DNA of 64,000 nt from Jaltomata sinuosa (Eukaryota > Streptophyta > Magnoliopsida > Solanales > Solanaceae): assembly GCA_003996215.1 (NCBI GenBank), contig QJPP01001559.1, positions 1 to 64,000 of the forward strand, written 5' to 3'. Every line of letters starts with the position of its first letter. Position 1 is the stretch's first letter. Positions 31,601 to 44,420 of this stretch are shown one piece after another. A program made the translations under genes and the position numbers. The notes under the pieces were generated by a model. That model was not told the origin of the DNA. It worked only from the letters and a program-made list of their open reading frames with translations, and ran no database searches.

Positions 31601-32970
31601 TTTGAGATATTATTTATTTATGTTAGGTTTTTACACTTGGATATAGTGGCTCGTTGGGTGTCATGTATTGATCTAGATTTGATTGTAATAAATTTAGTAT
31701 TGAAATCCAAGGTTCAATAACATGTGAGTCAAGGAGCAGTGCCCCAATAGAATCGCGTTTATAAATATGTTATTGATTATATTTCAATTGTATTGACAAT
31801 GCATAATTCATCAATTACAATTTTTTTTATATAGCAAGTTAGCAATCACTTCAATTTATTTTACTCCTTTACTGAGGAGTTTGTTTCACATTTTATTTAT
31901 TCATTTTTAAATTATTAATACACTTATAATTGAAAATAAATTAAAATATTAAATTTTATCTAAGAATATAGAAATATTTTGAGTCATGTAAAAAAAAAAA
32001 AAAAAACTGTTGTGAACTCAGTGAGTGACTCGGTGAAAGACACATTTGAAAAATTGAATAATTATTTGTTAAATCCAAGTTGAGTATAGCGTGTTTAGAG
32101 CGTGAAAATACAATTAGTTATGAATATAGAAGAGGGTTTAGAGTGTATTGAGGCTTAAGTTTTGTTAACTTAAGTGTTGACTCTATTTTTTCATCTTTGT
32201 TCTTGTATATTCCTCATCCTTTTTAGTTACTTTTATCTCTATTATTCACAGTTTTTTGTTGTTGTGCTATTACTTGATTGTTTTTCAATTCTCAGTCATA
32301 ATTTACAATGAATATGAATATACATAAGTATTTATGTGAAAAATTGGTTTCTTATTGCATAATTTTTATTAAACCCTTTAAAACTGATTCTCTAGAAAGA
32401 TCAGCGACATAGATAGCGATAGAAACTCCTCAGAAATTTTTTCCTTTTAATAAATTATTGAATTTACCCTCTGAAAATCATGATGAATTTATATATAGGG
32501 ATATTGAAGCTAGATTTTGGTATGCAGGACTAAATTATTATTTTTAAAAAAAAAATCGTGATTTTTGGATCAATTTATGCGTACATCAATTAATCTTATG
32601 TAACATCTACTACTTCCTATCAACACAAATATCAAATAATTTTCATAAATAAATGAAAAAAAATACATAATATAAAACTAACAGAATTACAAAGTAGAAA
32701 TGGAAATTTCTTTAAAAACTTAAGTAATGACGACTAGTATTTAGTGTAGACTCAATAATAATTATAGCATGAGACCGTAACCACGTTGTTAGTTCATGAT
32801 GATTTCATTACTTATTGAAATATTTATACTTTTAGTCCCTCAAAAATTGATAAATTCTAACTTTAATTCTTATAATATATTGCTAACTATATAAAACATT
32901 TAATTAGTTGAAATACACACTTTTAATTCATTTACTTGAGAATCTTCTCAAATTAAATAAATTACCATTT
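31601..32970. other. AT-rich intergenic DNA
   Basis: I see no gene, RNA or clear mobile-element end in this stretch. Confidence 0.45.
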
Positions 32971-32974
32971 CTAC

Positions 32975-33070
32975 CTCTGGGTTAGGGTTAAGATTTGCAT
33001 ACACCTATCTTTCTTCGACTTCACTTTGTGAAATTACACTGGTATGTCGTTGTTCTTATCGTTGTATTAA
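32975..33070 (+). mobile_element. Au-like SINE 3' fragment
   Basis: GGGTTAGGGTTAAGATTTGCA, TACACCTATC, then TGTGAAATTACACTGGTATG and a TTG-rich tail follow the Au-type 3' consensus seen better at 59978-60104. It is strongly diverged and 5'-truncated. Confidence 0.65.
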
Positions 33071-33693
33071 TCATTACATCATTTAATTGCCTATGCATGT
33101 GTTATATTAATTAGTTTTTAATGCTACTCTAGACATGAAGGTAATATATTTCTAAAAATAGCTCGAAGGAAATATAATATTTCTTAAATAAATTAGTGGA
33201 CAAAAAACGTACCTGTTATTTAGTTCAAAATTACATATGCTTAATCATAAATTATAAGGATCAAAATAAAAATTTAGAAATAATTAAAGAACAAAATTGC
33301 TACTATCTCTAACTTAGCCAATGATGAACTACTAAAGTGATCCCGTTAATATTATATATTGTTGGAAAAATTACATAGCACAGGAAAGACGAGTTTATAA
33401 TTATTATATATGGGTAATGTTTACAATAATTATCATCTATAGTAAGTTTAACTATCTCTCTCCCCCTATCTCACTCACCACTCTCCTCCCCCCTTCTCTC
33501 GCTCTTTCTTCCTCTCTCACTCTCGCTGCCCTTTCTCGCTCTTTTTATAAATTTGTACAAATTATTATTATATCAGACATTAAATCAATGTTCGTATATG
33601 TATCAATTATATATTAAATCAATATTCGTATATGTTTTAATTATATATGTATCATTTGTATATATATTAGGTATAAGTGTTGTGAGAAGAGTT

Positions 33694-33883
33694 GTATATG
33701 TATCAATATGTGATATTTGTATTTGATTTCAATTATAACATACAAATGCATTTATTGTATATGTATCAGTTTGTGATTTTTGTATTTGGTTTAAATTGTA
33801 ATATAGAAATGTATCTATTGTATATGTATCAATATGTAATATTTGTATTTCGTTTCAATTGTAATATATATAAATGCATCTAT
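33694..33883 (+). repeat. 63-bp tandem repeat, three copies
   Basis: Units start at 33694, 33757 and 33820 with GTATATGTATCA and run exactly 63 bp for the first two. Because 63 is a multiple of 3, one frame stays open through the array and gives a repeated LLYMYQ-VIFVF peptide. This is an accident of the period, not evidence of a gene. Confidence 0.88.
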
Positions 33884-33954
33884 TCTATATGTATTTGTAT
33901 ATGATAGACTCAAGCAAATATAAATGATGCATTTGTATTTGTAAGTCATATAAA

Positions 33955-34034
33955 CAACAACAACAACATATCCAGTATATTTTTACACAGTGGGAGGAGG
34001 GTAGAGTGTACGCAGTCCGTACGACTACCTCAGA
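33955..34034 (-). mobile_element. Au-like SINE 3' fragment
   Basis: CAACAACAACAACATATCCAG, then GGGAGGAGGGTAGAGTGTACGC and AGTCCGTACGACTACCTC is the reverse of the Au-type 3' region, with the (CAA)n tail at its left edge. It is truncated at its 5' end. Confidence 0.75.
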
Positions 34035-34502
34035 AGTGGCATAAAGTCATATAAATAAGTAAATACATATTACTGTATTTAGAATACAATTGTACAATTA
34101 AGTATAGGATTTTGTACAATGAAAATGTATATCTGAAATTTTAGAACAAATATATACATAAAATTCTTGTATATTTGAATAAATGTATTTTTGTGTCATA
34201 TGTTTGAAAGACAAACGTATATTCAATAAACGTACTTGTATCATACTTTTGCATTACAAAATGTATATCTGATCCCTCCCCATTTTCAAATGTATATGTA
34301 TTTTGAACAAGTGTATATTTGTACATATACATTTGCAAATGTATATCAGTCCTCTCTCTCCTCTCTCCTCTATCTCCTAGTCTCTCTCGCGTCTCTCCTC
34401 TCTCTCCAAGTCTCGCTCGCCTCTCTCCCTCTTTTAGCTTGTAGTTATGAATTGTAATTAACAAATTTTAGCTATAGGCCCCCTCCCCCTCCCCCTCCCC
34501 CA

Positions 34503-35780
34503 ATTAAGTCTAAATCTTAGCTATTTATGAAATTTTGCCTATATTATTTTTTAAAACTTTTTTCAAGCTAAGAGGAATAATTAAACTTTAAAATAGAGAT
34601 AGTGTCCACTAATAATTTTTTATTCGATCTTTATAAAATTACTCACCACCTAAAATATTTCAAATTTCATAATTGAAACTCCATGACATTGTTCCGGAGT
34701 TTCACTTATAAAATTATAGGACAATATCTACTTTTCAAATATAGGGACTAAAAAGTCGATATTTTTATGAAAATTTTCCCAAATATGATGTTTTCAAAAG
34801 AGAGAGCGAGGACTAAAATCCTCATTTACTAGATGTTGATTATTAACAAGCTAAGGGGTCAAGGAAGCTAACTTGAAATCTTTTAATACGTTTAAATATA
34901 TAAGACAATTGTTCATGAATGGTTGTAGTTAGAGCTATTAAAAAATAGAAATTTGTAGAGAAAAAAGAACGATAAAAAAAAATAGTAAAATAGGAGTAGG
35001 ATTTTTGTGTGTGGTTATGACACAAAAATCTTGATGGGGGGTTTGTAGGGGTCCTAAGACCTGTTTGGGACATGTGACTACGGTAGACAAAAACATAAAA
35101 TTATTTAATTTGTGTGCCTTGTTTGGAAATAATTCTTCCACCTAAATAACATAAATAGAATGCCACTTAATTATCATGTCGTTATGGAGGACAAAATTGC
35201 ATGTGCCATGATCCTTGCTATTACCATCTCGTGCTTATGTCGCAAACCAGGAGGAATGCCCATTTTACTTCGCGTTGCGCACCTATGGGTTTGTGGTCCG
35301 ATCAGTATTGAAATAAACTTTTAAAATCTGTTTATTTTGAATTTTTTTTAGTAGAAGTGATTTTTTAAAAAGTACTGTTGAGAAGTAGTAATTTTAATTA
35401 TCTACTTATTTAGAATGTACTTTGTTAATTTGTGTCTGATTAACGTTTCAGAAGTGTTTTTCAAAAAATATTTTTTTTTTCAATTTTTTTAAAAAAAACA
35501 AATTCTGTATACTATTCAAAAACATTTCTTTATTTTCTAAAAGTTTGTCAAACACATCAACTATCTAAAATAAATATTTTTTACCAAATAAAGAATGACA
35601 CTTTTGACTTCCACGGTTTGACCAAATAAGCTAGAAGTATTAATGTAAGTTTTCCTTAATATCACGATGGGTGTGCGAATCTAATATAAAAATTTATTCA
35701 AAAGTTTTATATGTAAATATATAGTTCGTTTCAAACACAATGGCGCTCTCACACCTAATGTTATAAATGTACAATTGAGA
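34503..35780. other. AT-rich intergenic DNA with decayed repeats
   Basis: No gene is supported. 35325-35640 has inverted A/T-rich phrases that could be an old MITE, but the ends are not clear. Confidence 0.4.
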
Positions 35781-35849
35781 AAATTATTTATTCAGAACAA
35801 ATATATATTACTTAATCATGATAAATTTTTGTATATTTTTACTTTGATT

Positions 35850-36490
35850 TGTGACTGTTGGGCTCAATCAGCTCAGATATTGTCCGCTTTGGATCAAGTC
35901 TGTATATTTTTTTCAATCAGTCACACGCAATCCCTAAATCTTCCAATCCTTTCAGCTACCAATGTGAGACTATTGTTCACACACCCAACAATTTCAACCT
36001 TGAACTAAATTTCACGTGACCCATCACCATGATCCGCAGATCATGGAGATTCACTGTGTGCCACCAACATCGTCTGAGTATTTTATAGCAACTGAAGTCC
36101 ACAACCAACTTCTTCTTATGTGTGCATCTCCAAGCTCGTAAAGGTAAGCAAACCGAGCCAAGCACCCCATCACTTTGCCACATCCCCACATTCTGCCGAA
36201 CCTGGGCTCTAATATCAGTTGTTAGGCTCAATCATCCCAAAGATACTCTTACATGATGATATTGTTCGCTTTGAGTCAAGCCCACACGATTTTCCTCAAG
36301 AGGCCTCACACCATTAAGAGATCCTACACCTTATATGTAGCTTAACTTTCTAATCCTTTCAGCTACCAATGTGAGACTATTGTTCGCACACTCAATAATG
36401 ACATTTCCATTAAATTGTAGTACAAAAAATGCATGTGAGTTTTTTTTTCGTTTTTTTTTTTCTCAATCAGTCACACTCAATCCCTAAATC
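35850..36490. repeat. Dispersed direct repeats with TGAGACTATTGTTC motif
   Basis: TTTCAGCTACCAATGTGAGACTATTGTTC occurs at about 35957 and 36357. TCAATCAGTCACAC-CAATCCCTAAATCTTCCAA occurs at about 35914 and 36463. A GGCTCAATCA...GATATTGTTCGCTTTG block occurs at about 35859 and 36225. Together they form a degenerate duplicated repeat with no coding capacity. Confidence 0.65.
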
Positions 36491-37165
36491 TTCCAACTTA
36501 CAACAATATATTGTGAAAGAATCCTCCTTAATTAAGCAAGATGCCTTGTCCTTTTAGCACATTTATTAGACATGAATTGTCCCTAACAACCTAATTAATC
36601 TCAAACACGGCGAATTAATGATCACAACTCAATGCCACGCAAGCCATAACGTACACTTGATTAACAATTTACTGCTATGGTAAATATAGTCCCTCAAGAT
36701 CCTTTTGATTTTTTTATTTTTTTTTAAAAAAAAAAAAAAGTCCCTCAAGATCTTTTGTTAAGTGTCATTTTAACTTCTTAAAAATACTAGTTCAAAATAT
36801 GTGTTATTTTCAAAAGATCAAGAAATCATTATTTCTTCTTTACATAACTTAGCATTATTATAATAAATTGTATGAATAGATTTCTAAAAAGTCTTTTAAT
36901 TATTTTTACATTTACAAGGTGCATTTTTTAGTATATATTTTAATCCATGGCTGACCCCTACCTGTTCATTCACTCCAAAAGATATGGATATACATGAGGT
37001 GGATTATAGTCCTTTCGTTTGTGAGAGTTCTTAAGATGAATAATTCATCTTTGTACAAAAGCCAATGTCCTATATCTAAAACAAAAATAAGATACAAGCA
37101 AGTGGGTGTGACTATATTGATTATATACATGCAAACAATGTAAATGCACCAGCCATTTTTAGTTA

Positions 37166-37429
37166 CTCCCTCATTCATTTTTACTTGTCACATTTTGACT
37201 TGACACGCTCATTAAGAAAACAATAATTAACATGTTTATTTTATCTCACTGCCCCTATTAATTGATGTTTATTATTAACTTTTGAAAAATCATTTGAGGA
37301 ATAAGTAATTAATCCTAAGGATCATTTCAGGAATTTTTTCTTTTGTCTTTTTTTGATATGTCAAAAGTGATAAGTAAAAATGTAAATCTAATTTAAAAAT
37401 AAATGACAAGTAAAAATGAACGAAGAAAG
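37166..37429. mobile_element. Stowaway-like MITE
   Basis: Ends CTCCCTCATTCATTTTTACTTG and the inverted TTTCTTCGTTCATTTTTACTTG, with TA on both sides (37164-37165, 37430-37431). It is 264 bp. The TIR interior is conserved for more than 15 bp. Confidence 0.85.
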
Positions 37430-37431
37430 TA

Positions 37432-38030
37432 TTAAGTTTTTTCATGGGTCCGCCACAATCTAGAAAGAGACTTAAAAGGACCGAAGGGAGTAAGAGTTTA
37501 AGTTATATACATCGTTAACATTAAGAATATTTTTTGTATTATCAGGTCACTCAATTTTTACTATATTATAACTTAACCCAAATATTAATATGCCTTTGGT
37601 GTTTACATCTAGCCATGCAATTTAACTGTAGCAGTTAAAGATTAAGTAATCTAAATATGTGTGCATGAAGACATACATTGATTTAGTGTAAACATTATAT
37701 GTGTGAGCAAGTTTATAATTTACTGCTATGATATGTATGTGTGTATATATATATGTACGTGCTCATATACTTGTCAAAGAATATATAATTAGCTCTTGAC
37801 TCTCTAGTATGGTGCTTAATTATCCTTAGCTAGTACTAACGTTATGACAATGTATTGCAGAACGTGGTTATGTTAAATTCATGAGATAGATACATGTTCA
37901 CGAACAAAGGATGTGTCAGTCGACTGTTAAAATTTTAATGGCAATACTTGTCAAATGTGGCCCTGTCTTTCAGCAAACATAAAATTGCTTTGCTTTACCT
38001 GTAATTAGCATGCATTATATTAATGTGGAT
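37432..38030. other. AT-rich intergenic DNA
   Basis: No gene or clear mobile-element end was found here. Confidence 0.4.
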
Positions 38031-38034
38031 CATT

Positions 38035-38215
38035 AGCCCACGAGGGCATGATTGAGTGGTTGGGAGGTGAGTCTCCCATGTGGGAGACCTGACATCGAAT
38101 TCAGCCTTTGTTTGTCACTTAGCCATGAGCTTTATTGCATGAGGTTTGCCTAATGCGGTTTACATCTTTCGTGTAATTTGCGAGCTCTTACACAGTGAGA
38201 ATCTACATTAATATA
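38035..38215 (+). mobile_element. tRNA-derived SINE (TS-like)
   Basis: GGCATGATTGAGTGGTTGGGAGG resembles a tRNA box A. GACATCGAATTCAGCC is near a box B. The body, with ATGCGGTTTACATCTTTCGTG and GCGAGCTCTTACACAG, is that of a SINE family common in Solanaceae. The 3' tail is eroded and no TSD was identified. Confidence 0.6.
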
Positions 38216-38219
38216 CAAC

Positions 38220-40060
38220 TGCCGTGAATATTGTAGAATGTTCATCAATTTCTTTTGATTCACAATTCACAAAGGTGTAATTCAAACTGAAAGTTGTAAT
38301 ATTGTAGAATGTTCATCAACATTGTTAAAAGAAAAAGACTACTAATTGATATTTTCAATGTATATAAGTTAGTTACTATGAGAATATAATGTCTCTTCAA
38401 CACAAGGGCGGATGGAGCTGTTGTGTTGTCGGCTTTATCTTAACACGATACTTTTAATGTTTATAGAGCATAAATTGTGTGAAAATGTATTAAAATTCAT
38501 AGGTTTGAAATTTCAAGAGTATCAATATCATTACATGAATCGTAAGCGCATGAATATGATGTACCAAGAAATCAACAATTATTAATAGAATAGGCAACAG
38601 CGCCACCACCCACAACCACTAGACCACCACAGTACCCTTCAAATTAAGTTGGTGCTTGCCGTTTTTCTTTAAATACAATATCATAAAATATCGCTTGTGG
38701 AACCTCAATCTTTACATGCTTATCAATTAAATGACAATTAACATATATAATACGTCTAATCGCTTGTGATAAAATAAGGGCGATTTTACATCATATTTAA
38801 GGGATTTCTCAATTCAGGCAAAAGAAACAACGCCACTCAACCATTATCATGCTAACTGCAATCAACTCATGATCTTAAAAATATTATATAAGTTCAATAC
38901 TAAAAAATTTAAAATTTAAATTTTGAATCTACCTTTATTCGAGAAAGGTCATTCTTGTAATAGGGGACTATGAGAGCAAAAAGGACCACGTGGTGTTGTA
39001 CATGGAGACATGCACAAGAAGTGGACAGCTTGTTAGTACAATGACAAACACATATAAGCCCACTTGAAATCAAATCCAACCTTGGAAACACACACAAACA
39101 CCATATTCTAAATCAATAGGCCTCGGCCGCCCCAAACAAAACGTCCTTACCCGGTCCCCGGTCCCCGGTCCTCCTTCTTTTATGCATACGAAACGTATTT
39201 AAAATTTAAATTTAATGATTCTTTAACGTCTTTAATATTGGAAACATCATATAATTAATATTGTGGGTTCACAATATGATATTTATTTGTTAAAGTTTTA
39301 GTAATAACTTTTCTCATACACATATATTTCATATCAATTGATTTGTAATCCATTTATAATTTTTTTATAAGTTTATGTCAAAACTCAAGAGAGAGATTTG
39401 TTTTTACACATAGGAAATTTGAGGGGTTTAGTTTTATGGACGGTCACTAAAATTTTATTTTATAAAATCAAAATCACTAATTATTTTTTATAGTGAAAAA
39501 AGTCACTCTACATTGCATTATAAGTATCATAAGAAGTCACTATAGTATTTTTTGTAAAAACAAAATTGATGAATTTTGTCTAAGTATCACAAAAAAGTGA
39601 CTAAATTATTGTTTTTAAAAATAAAATATTCATTCAATATTACTTTGCCTGAGCATCATATAATCTCTCTTTTAGTTTCTCCTAAATTAAGGCAAAAGTA
39701 AGTGATTTTTTGGTTACGAAAAATATATAGTTTATTGAATTTCCCAATATTATTTGGATAAAGTTGAGTGACCTTTTCATTGTAGAAAATAATCTAATAA
39801 TTTTAATGCAATAAAATAAAAATTGAATGAATATCAATGAAATTAACTCAAGATCTGAAAATAAATCAAAAGAGATATATGTTTGTAGTGTTATTTTCTT
39901 TCAATTGTAGAGGGTTATGCGTCGGTGGCCTCTTCGTGAGCCTCTTTGCTTGAGTTCATATACTAAAAGGTTATATTAAACCATTTTTTAATATATATTT
40001 CATGTTGAAAGTATCGAGAAATCACGCGGTATATATATAGAAGATTAATATTTTCTTATA
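38220..40060. other. AT-rich intergenic DNA
   Basis: No gene is supported. 39430-39640 has spaced AAAGTCACT and AAGTGACT phrases in both orientations, a decayed TIR repeat. Confidence 0.4.
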
Positions 40061-40064
40061 TAAG

Positions 40065-40305
40065 TAGTATATTTTATATGTTGATTTTTTTGATAAAATC
40101 TTACCTCCATCCAGGCGTAAAGCCAGGTGGGAGCAAGGAGTTTTATGTAGTATATTTTATATATTGAACTCCAAGATAAAACTTTACCTCCGTCCAGGCG
40201 TGGAGGCAAGTGGGAGCAAGCGGTTCATGTAGTATATTTTATATATTGAACTCCTTGATAAAATTTTACCTCCATCCAAGCATGGAAGCAAGGAGTTCAT
40301 TCGAA
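40065..40305 (+). repeat. 82-83-bp tandem repeat, three copies
   Basis: Units beginning TAGTATATTTTATAT start at about 40065, 40148 and 40230. Each contains GATAAAA-TTACCTCC and a GGAGCAAG motif. They differ by several substitutions, so the array is not recent. Confidence 0.85.
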
Positions 40306-41117
40306 TTCTCTTCTATAAAAAATTATTTTCTCTCTTTCTCTCTCTCTATATGTGTGTTTTGAAAATAATTTCTTTAGGAAAACAAACTCCTTAAAAATGA
40401 AGAAAATGACTTTCCTAATGAAAGTAGGATAAACAAGTTGCATAAGTAAAATCCAAGTTTATTGTCTCCTCCCCACCCACCTAATGTCCCCAGGACCCCA
40501 ACCCCCATCTCTTGACCATTCCAGTACCCCGGACCCCATATCCCAAACCCATTTGTTTTCCAAGAAAATATTTTCCTCCGAACCAAATACACCCTATGTG
40601 TTTACTTGTTGATATTTTAAATCCCTTAGTGAAAATTTCGACTCTATCACGATTGTATCCGCCGCTTGGTGTTGAAGTTAGGAGTAGTTTGCAGCAGAGA
40701 AGTATAGTATAGAAGGAAGTGGTAGTTGATAAGTAGCTAGCTGCAGTGACAAAACAGGAAGGTTTCTTGGGCTGCTTTTTCCAATGCACTTGTCTTCTTC
40801 ACATCCAACATCACTTTCTATGTTTTTTCTCCTATGTGTACCATCACTACCCCCTTTCAATTTTCCTCTCCTTTCATTGTTGTTTGTGGTCCAATTACCT
40901 TAATTTATAGCTTCATCATTACCCTCCTCTTATATTTTCTAACTACCAGTACCACTCCTCCTTTACTACTACTTGTTCTTCCACTTCAACTTCCCCCACT
41001 TGCTATTCAACACAATTAAGAGCTACCTAGCTTTAATTAATTAACCTAGCTAGCTATATTCATTTCAATCAACAAAATAACAAATTTTACTACTACTCAA
41101 CTAGTTGAAGAGAAATT

Positions 41118-42747
41118 ATGTCAGGAAGATCAAGGTCGAGGCAGTCATCAGAAGGGGGCACGTCCAGGATTTCAGATGATCAGATCATCCAACTCGTCTC
41201 CAAATTGCAGCAACTTCTTCCTGAAATTCGCAATCGTCGCTCCAACAAGGTTTTTTTTTCTTTCTTCTCTCCTTCCATGTCAATTATCATAAATTCAAAT
41301 TTTTGTGGCTATTACCAGGTAATAGCTACGATTTTCAAATTCGTAGCTATAAGTACATTGTCTTGTAGTGGCAGTTTATCATTTGAATATCAATTAATAT
41401 GCGTCATAAAAATAATAATCTTGTATACATACTATATGGAAGTTCTTTATAAGAGAATGACATTTGTGCTAGTTTAGTGTCAACCTATTATCATAATTCA
41501 GCTAGTATGATAGTCGAGCCAATTATTATAATTCAGCTTATATGTAGGTTTGAGTATGAAGTTTTAAAAAAAATTATTTCTTGTCCCAAATTAATGTTTA
41601 CTTTTCTTTCTTTAAAATGAGGTCAAATGGTACCACTCGTAGAAGTGCGTATAGCCGCCGGAGAACATTTGGTGCAACTCTTTTTTTCTTTCTTTCTGTT
41701 TTGAGGTTTCTGGTGCTCGTTTTAGGGTTTGACTAATGCGGATCTATATCGGAGCGAATATTAAAGTCACACTTTAAAAGATAAAACACTCTCTAATAAA
41801 GACAATTATATTTTCAGATTCAAATTTAGACATTTAATTAAAGATGAAAGAATATCCACCGTATAATTATGTACTTTTAATCCCATTGGTTATCCTTGAA
41901 GGAACAATTTTTCGCTGGGTTGTTCGGTTTAAAACAAGATAATATATGCTAATTAATTATAATCTTGGGGTTATAATCCCACCTTTTATATAAACATGAA
42001 TAATATCAAGTTTTTGGTATAAATGTTATCCTGATTTTACTTAATATTCATAACCAAACATTAAAAAATTTAATCACATATTTTATACTTGAATAACCCC
42101 TAATCCAGTAACAACGACATGGAACTACGAAAATCCCACTCTTTACATATCCCAATTTGATTTACCAAAAAAAGGAAACTTTGTATATGATTTTTAAAAT
42201 TAAAATAGCATGGTTTCTTTTGCTTTTTAAGTACAATCCGGAAAGAGTTAAAGTTTGTCGTTGAAAAGGAGAAAATTATTATATGTTCACAATTCTTTTC
42301 GTAATTCCAGAACGATGCTTTGGGTCCCATAATGTACATACATGCATGCATGGAGCCAATTTTAGAAATGTAACTCAAGATTTGACTTTCCTCCAGATCT
42401 ACAAAAGTAACTCCTCGTTCCACCAATTAAGGCATGTATTGTCTATGAGTTTAAATTTTGTGCACCGACAATAATATCTACATTTTGCATGTTTGTTTTT
42501 GGAGAGTTTGAGTAAATATCAATGCTTTAAGTTTCGTTCTTATAATAGAAATCGATAATGAATTTACGAATCGACCTTAAAATTGACGTTGCAGGCATCA
42601 GCATCTAAGGTGCTCCAAGAAACATGCAACTACATTATAAATTTGCATAAAGAAGTGGATGATCTCAGTGATCGACTTTCTCAGTTATTGTCCACCATTG
42701 ATGCTGATAGTCCAGAAGCTGCAATTATTCGTAGTTTAATTATGTAA
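41118..42747 (+). CDS. PRE: Atypical HLH protein of the PRE/ILI/BNQ family
   Basis: A complete two-exon gene for 94 residues: exon 41118-41249 (44 residues) and exon 42595-42747 (50 residues and TAA), with a GT-AG phase-0 intron of 1345 bp. The protein reads MSGRSRSRQSSEGGTSRISD, then IIQLVSKLQQLLPEIRNRRSN, then ASASKVLQETCNYIINLHKE, VDDLSDRLSQLLSTIDADSP and EAAIIRSLIM. The helix-loop-helix is intact, but the basic DNA-contact region is absent. Family members act in the nucleus by pairing with inhibitory bHLH partners, and promote cell elongation in gibberellin, brassinosteroid, auxin and light signalling. Length, intron position and C terminus (EAAIIRSL.M) match the family (about 92-104 residues). 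The start is the first ATG after an in-frame AT-rich leader. Confidence 0.96.
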
Positions 42748-42994
42748 TTTTCAATCATTTATTTATATATTACTATATTATATATTGGATGCATTAATCT
42801 ACTATATATAATATATATACCTAGTTGTGTGTTTGTTCTTAATTCCTCTCTAGACTTTGGTCAATATATTAGCTAGGCCAATCTCATTATTTAGAATTTA
42901 AGTATGGAGTAGTATATATTGGTTTACTAATTAATGCTCTCCTAGCTATATATGGAGACGTAATTGTAATGATGTTTAATTTCCCAATTTTAAT

Positions 42995-43546
42995 GGATCT
43001 GGCTCCTCTTCAATACTTCTTCCCTCCATTTCGTCAAGTACACATCTAGATGAGAGACACGTGTCCTATTTAATTTTAAAGGTCAAGATTATATTACATT
43101 AACAAGCATTATAACCATAGTTAAGTGAATAAGATTTGGAAAAGTACTTTCCCTTGGTAAGAAAAGATATTCCCCACAAGTTTTGGTATCCTTAATTTCA
43201 TTTTTTATATATATATTAATATTTAAGTTTTTTACCATTAGCAAATTGCACTAAAAGATTAAAAAAATGACATTTGAAATTGTTCGTAATGCTGCCCAAT
43301 AACATTATTAACAGAAGCTAGGTTGTTAGTTGAATATAAAAATATAAGAGAAAATTAATGATATTAACGGTCAATAAAGTTTGTGGGGTTATATTTTTCA
43401 ACTGTCATTTTTAAATCTTTTAGTACAAAATAATCTCATTTTTTTTAAACCAAACGTCAGTTCAGGAAAAAACTGATAAACTACTCTAGATGTGTTTTTT
43501 AGGTTCTGCAAAAAAAAAAGGTAATGGTAATTAGTTAGAGAAACTT

Positions 43547-43616
<70 letters not shown>

Positions 43617-43826
43617 GAAATTAATGAATACCAAAACTTGTGGGGAATATCTTTTCTTACCAAAGTTGAAAAATACTTTTCCAAATCTTATTCACTTAAC
43701 TATGGTTATAATGCTTGTTAATGTAATATAATCTTGATCTTTAAAAATTAAATAGAACATGTGTCTCTTATCTAGATGTGTACTTGATGAAATGGAGAGA
43801 AGGGGTAATGGAGAGGAGCCGGATCC
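42995..43826. mobile_element. Fold-back Mutator-like MITE with perfect 9-bp TSD
   Basis: The 832-bp element has TIRs that begin GGATCTGGCTCCTC and GGATCCGGCTCCTC and extend as near-perfect inverted arms of about 220 bp. The direct repeat AATTTTAAT flanks it at 42986-42994 and 43827-43835. Between the arms lie AT-rich DNA and a (TA)n run at about 43555-43613. It starts 248 bp after the PRE stop codon, so it may lie in the 3'UTR or terminator. Confidence 0.9.
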
Positions 43827-43835
43827 AATTTTAAT

Positions 43836-44136
43836 TATGGACTTTTGCTCTAAACTGTCATTTTTTGCTCTATTTTATTTTATTTCTTAATTTCAAGCAA
43901 TAAAGAAACTTAAGAAGGTGGTAATTCTACAACCAATCAGATTGATTTTCAGTTCCCTCTTTTTACTATAAGATATGTCTCATTCATGTCCTTTGAGGGG
44001 TATTATAGCTAGAAGTCCTTAATGAACATTCTAGCTAGTAATAGACATAATACAGTGATTAGTTGGCTTAATTAATTCCTTATAAAGTGGGAAAACGACT
44101 TTGTAACGAATCCACGTCAGCATTAACAGTAAAGTA
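43836..44136. other. Short spacer
   Basis: No gene is supported between the fold-back element and the Stowaway MITE. Confidence 0.5.
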
Positions 44137-44418
44137 CTCTATCCGTTCTTAAATAAGTGATCTTTTAGTCTTTTCATTTTGTTCTTAAATAAGTGTTTTA
44201 GATAACTATCAAGAAAACATTAATGATGTTATTCCAATTTTAACCTTCTTTAAATAAAGAGAGTTTTATATAATCAAGAAAATTTTAAAAAGTTACATCT
44301 TTTTCAAAATATTTATTAAGGGTAAGTTAGTAAAAATACTTTTTTATTTTTAAAGAATGAGTAATTTCCTAAGGGGTGTGCCCAAGCTAAAAAGATCGTT
44401 TATTTAGGAATGGAGGGG
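44137..44418. mobile_element. Stowaway-like MITE
   Basis: Ends CTCTATCCGTTCTTAAATAAG and the inverted CCCCTCCATTCCTAAATAAAC, with TA at 44135-44136 and 44419-44420. It is 282 bp, moderately diverged. Confidence 0.8.
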
Positions 44419-44420
44419 TA

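Larger units (their letters stand above)
33410..34500. mobile_element. Low-complexity TIR element with CT-rich ends (probable)
   Basis: Both ends carry CT-rich tracts (33455-33545 and 34352-34435) next to inverted text (TTTACAATAATTATCATCTATAG on the left, ATAACTACAAGCT-like on the reverse of the right). Between them is a body of TGTAT-rich repeats. This composition matches a class of Solanaceae non-autonomous elements. The TSD was not resolved. 34480-34502 is a CCCCCT run. Confidence 0.42.

Noticed and set aside
32975..33000. Telomere-like GGGTTAGGGTTAAG
   Set aside because: It is only two copies and forms part of an Au-like SINE fragment, so not an interstitial telomere repeat.
33692..34464. 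Open stretches with repeated Tyr-Met and Arg-Glu residues
   Set aside because: They arise from a 63-bp tandem repeat and CT-rich low-complexity DNA read in frame.
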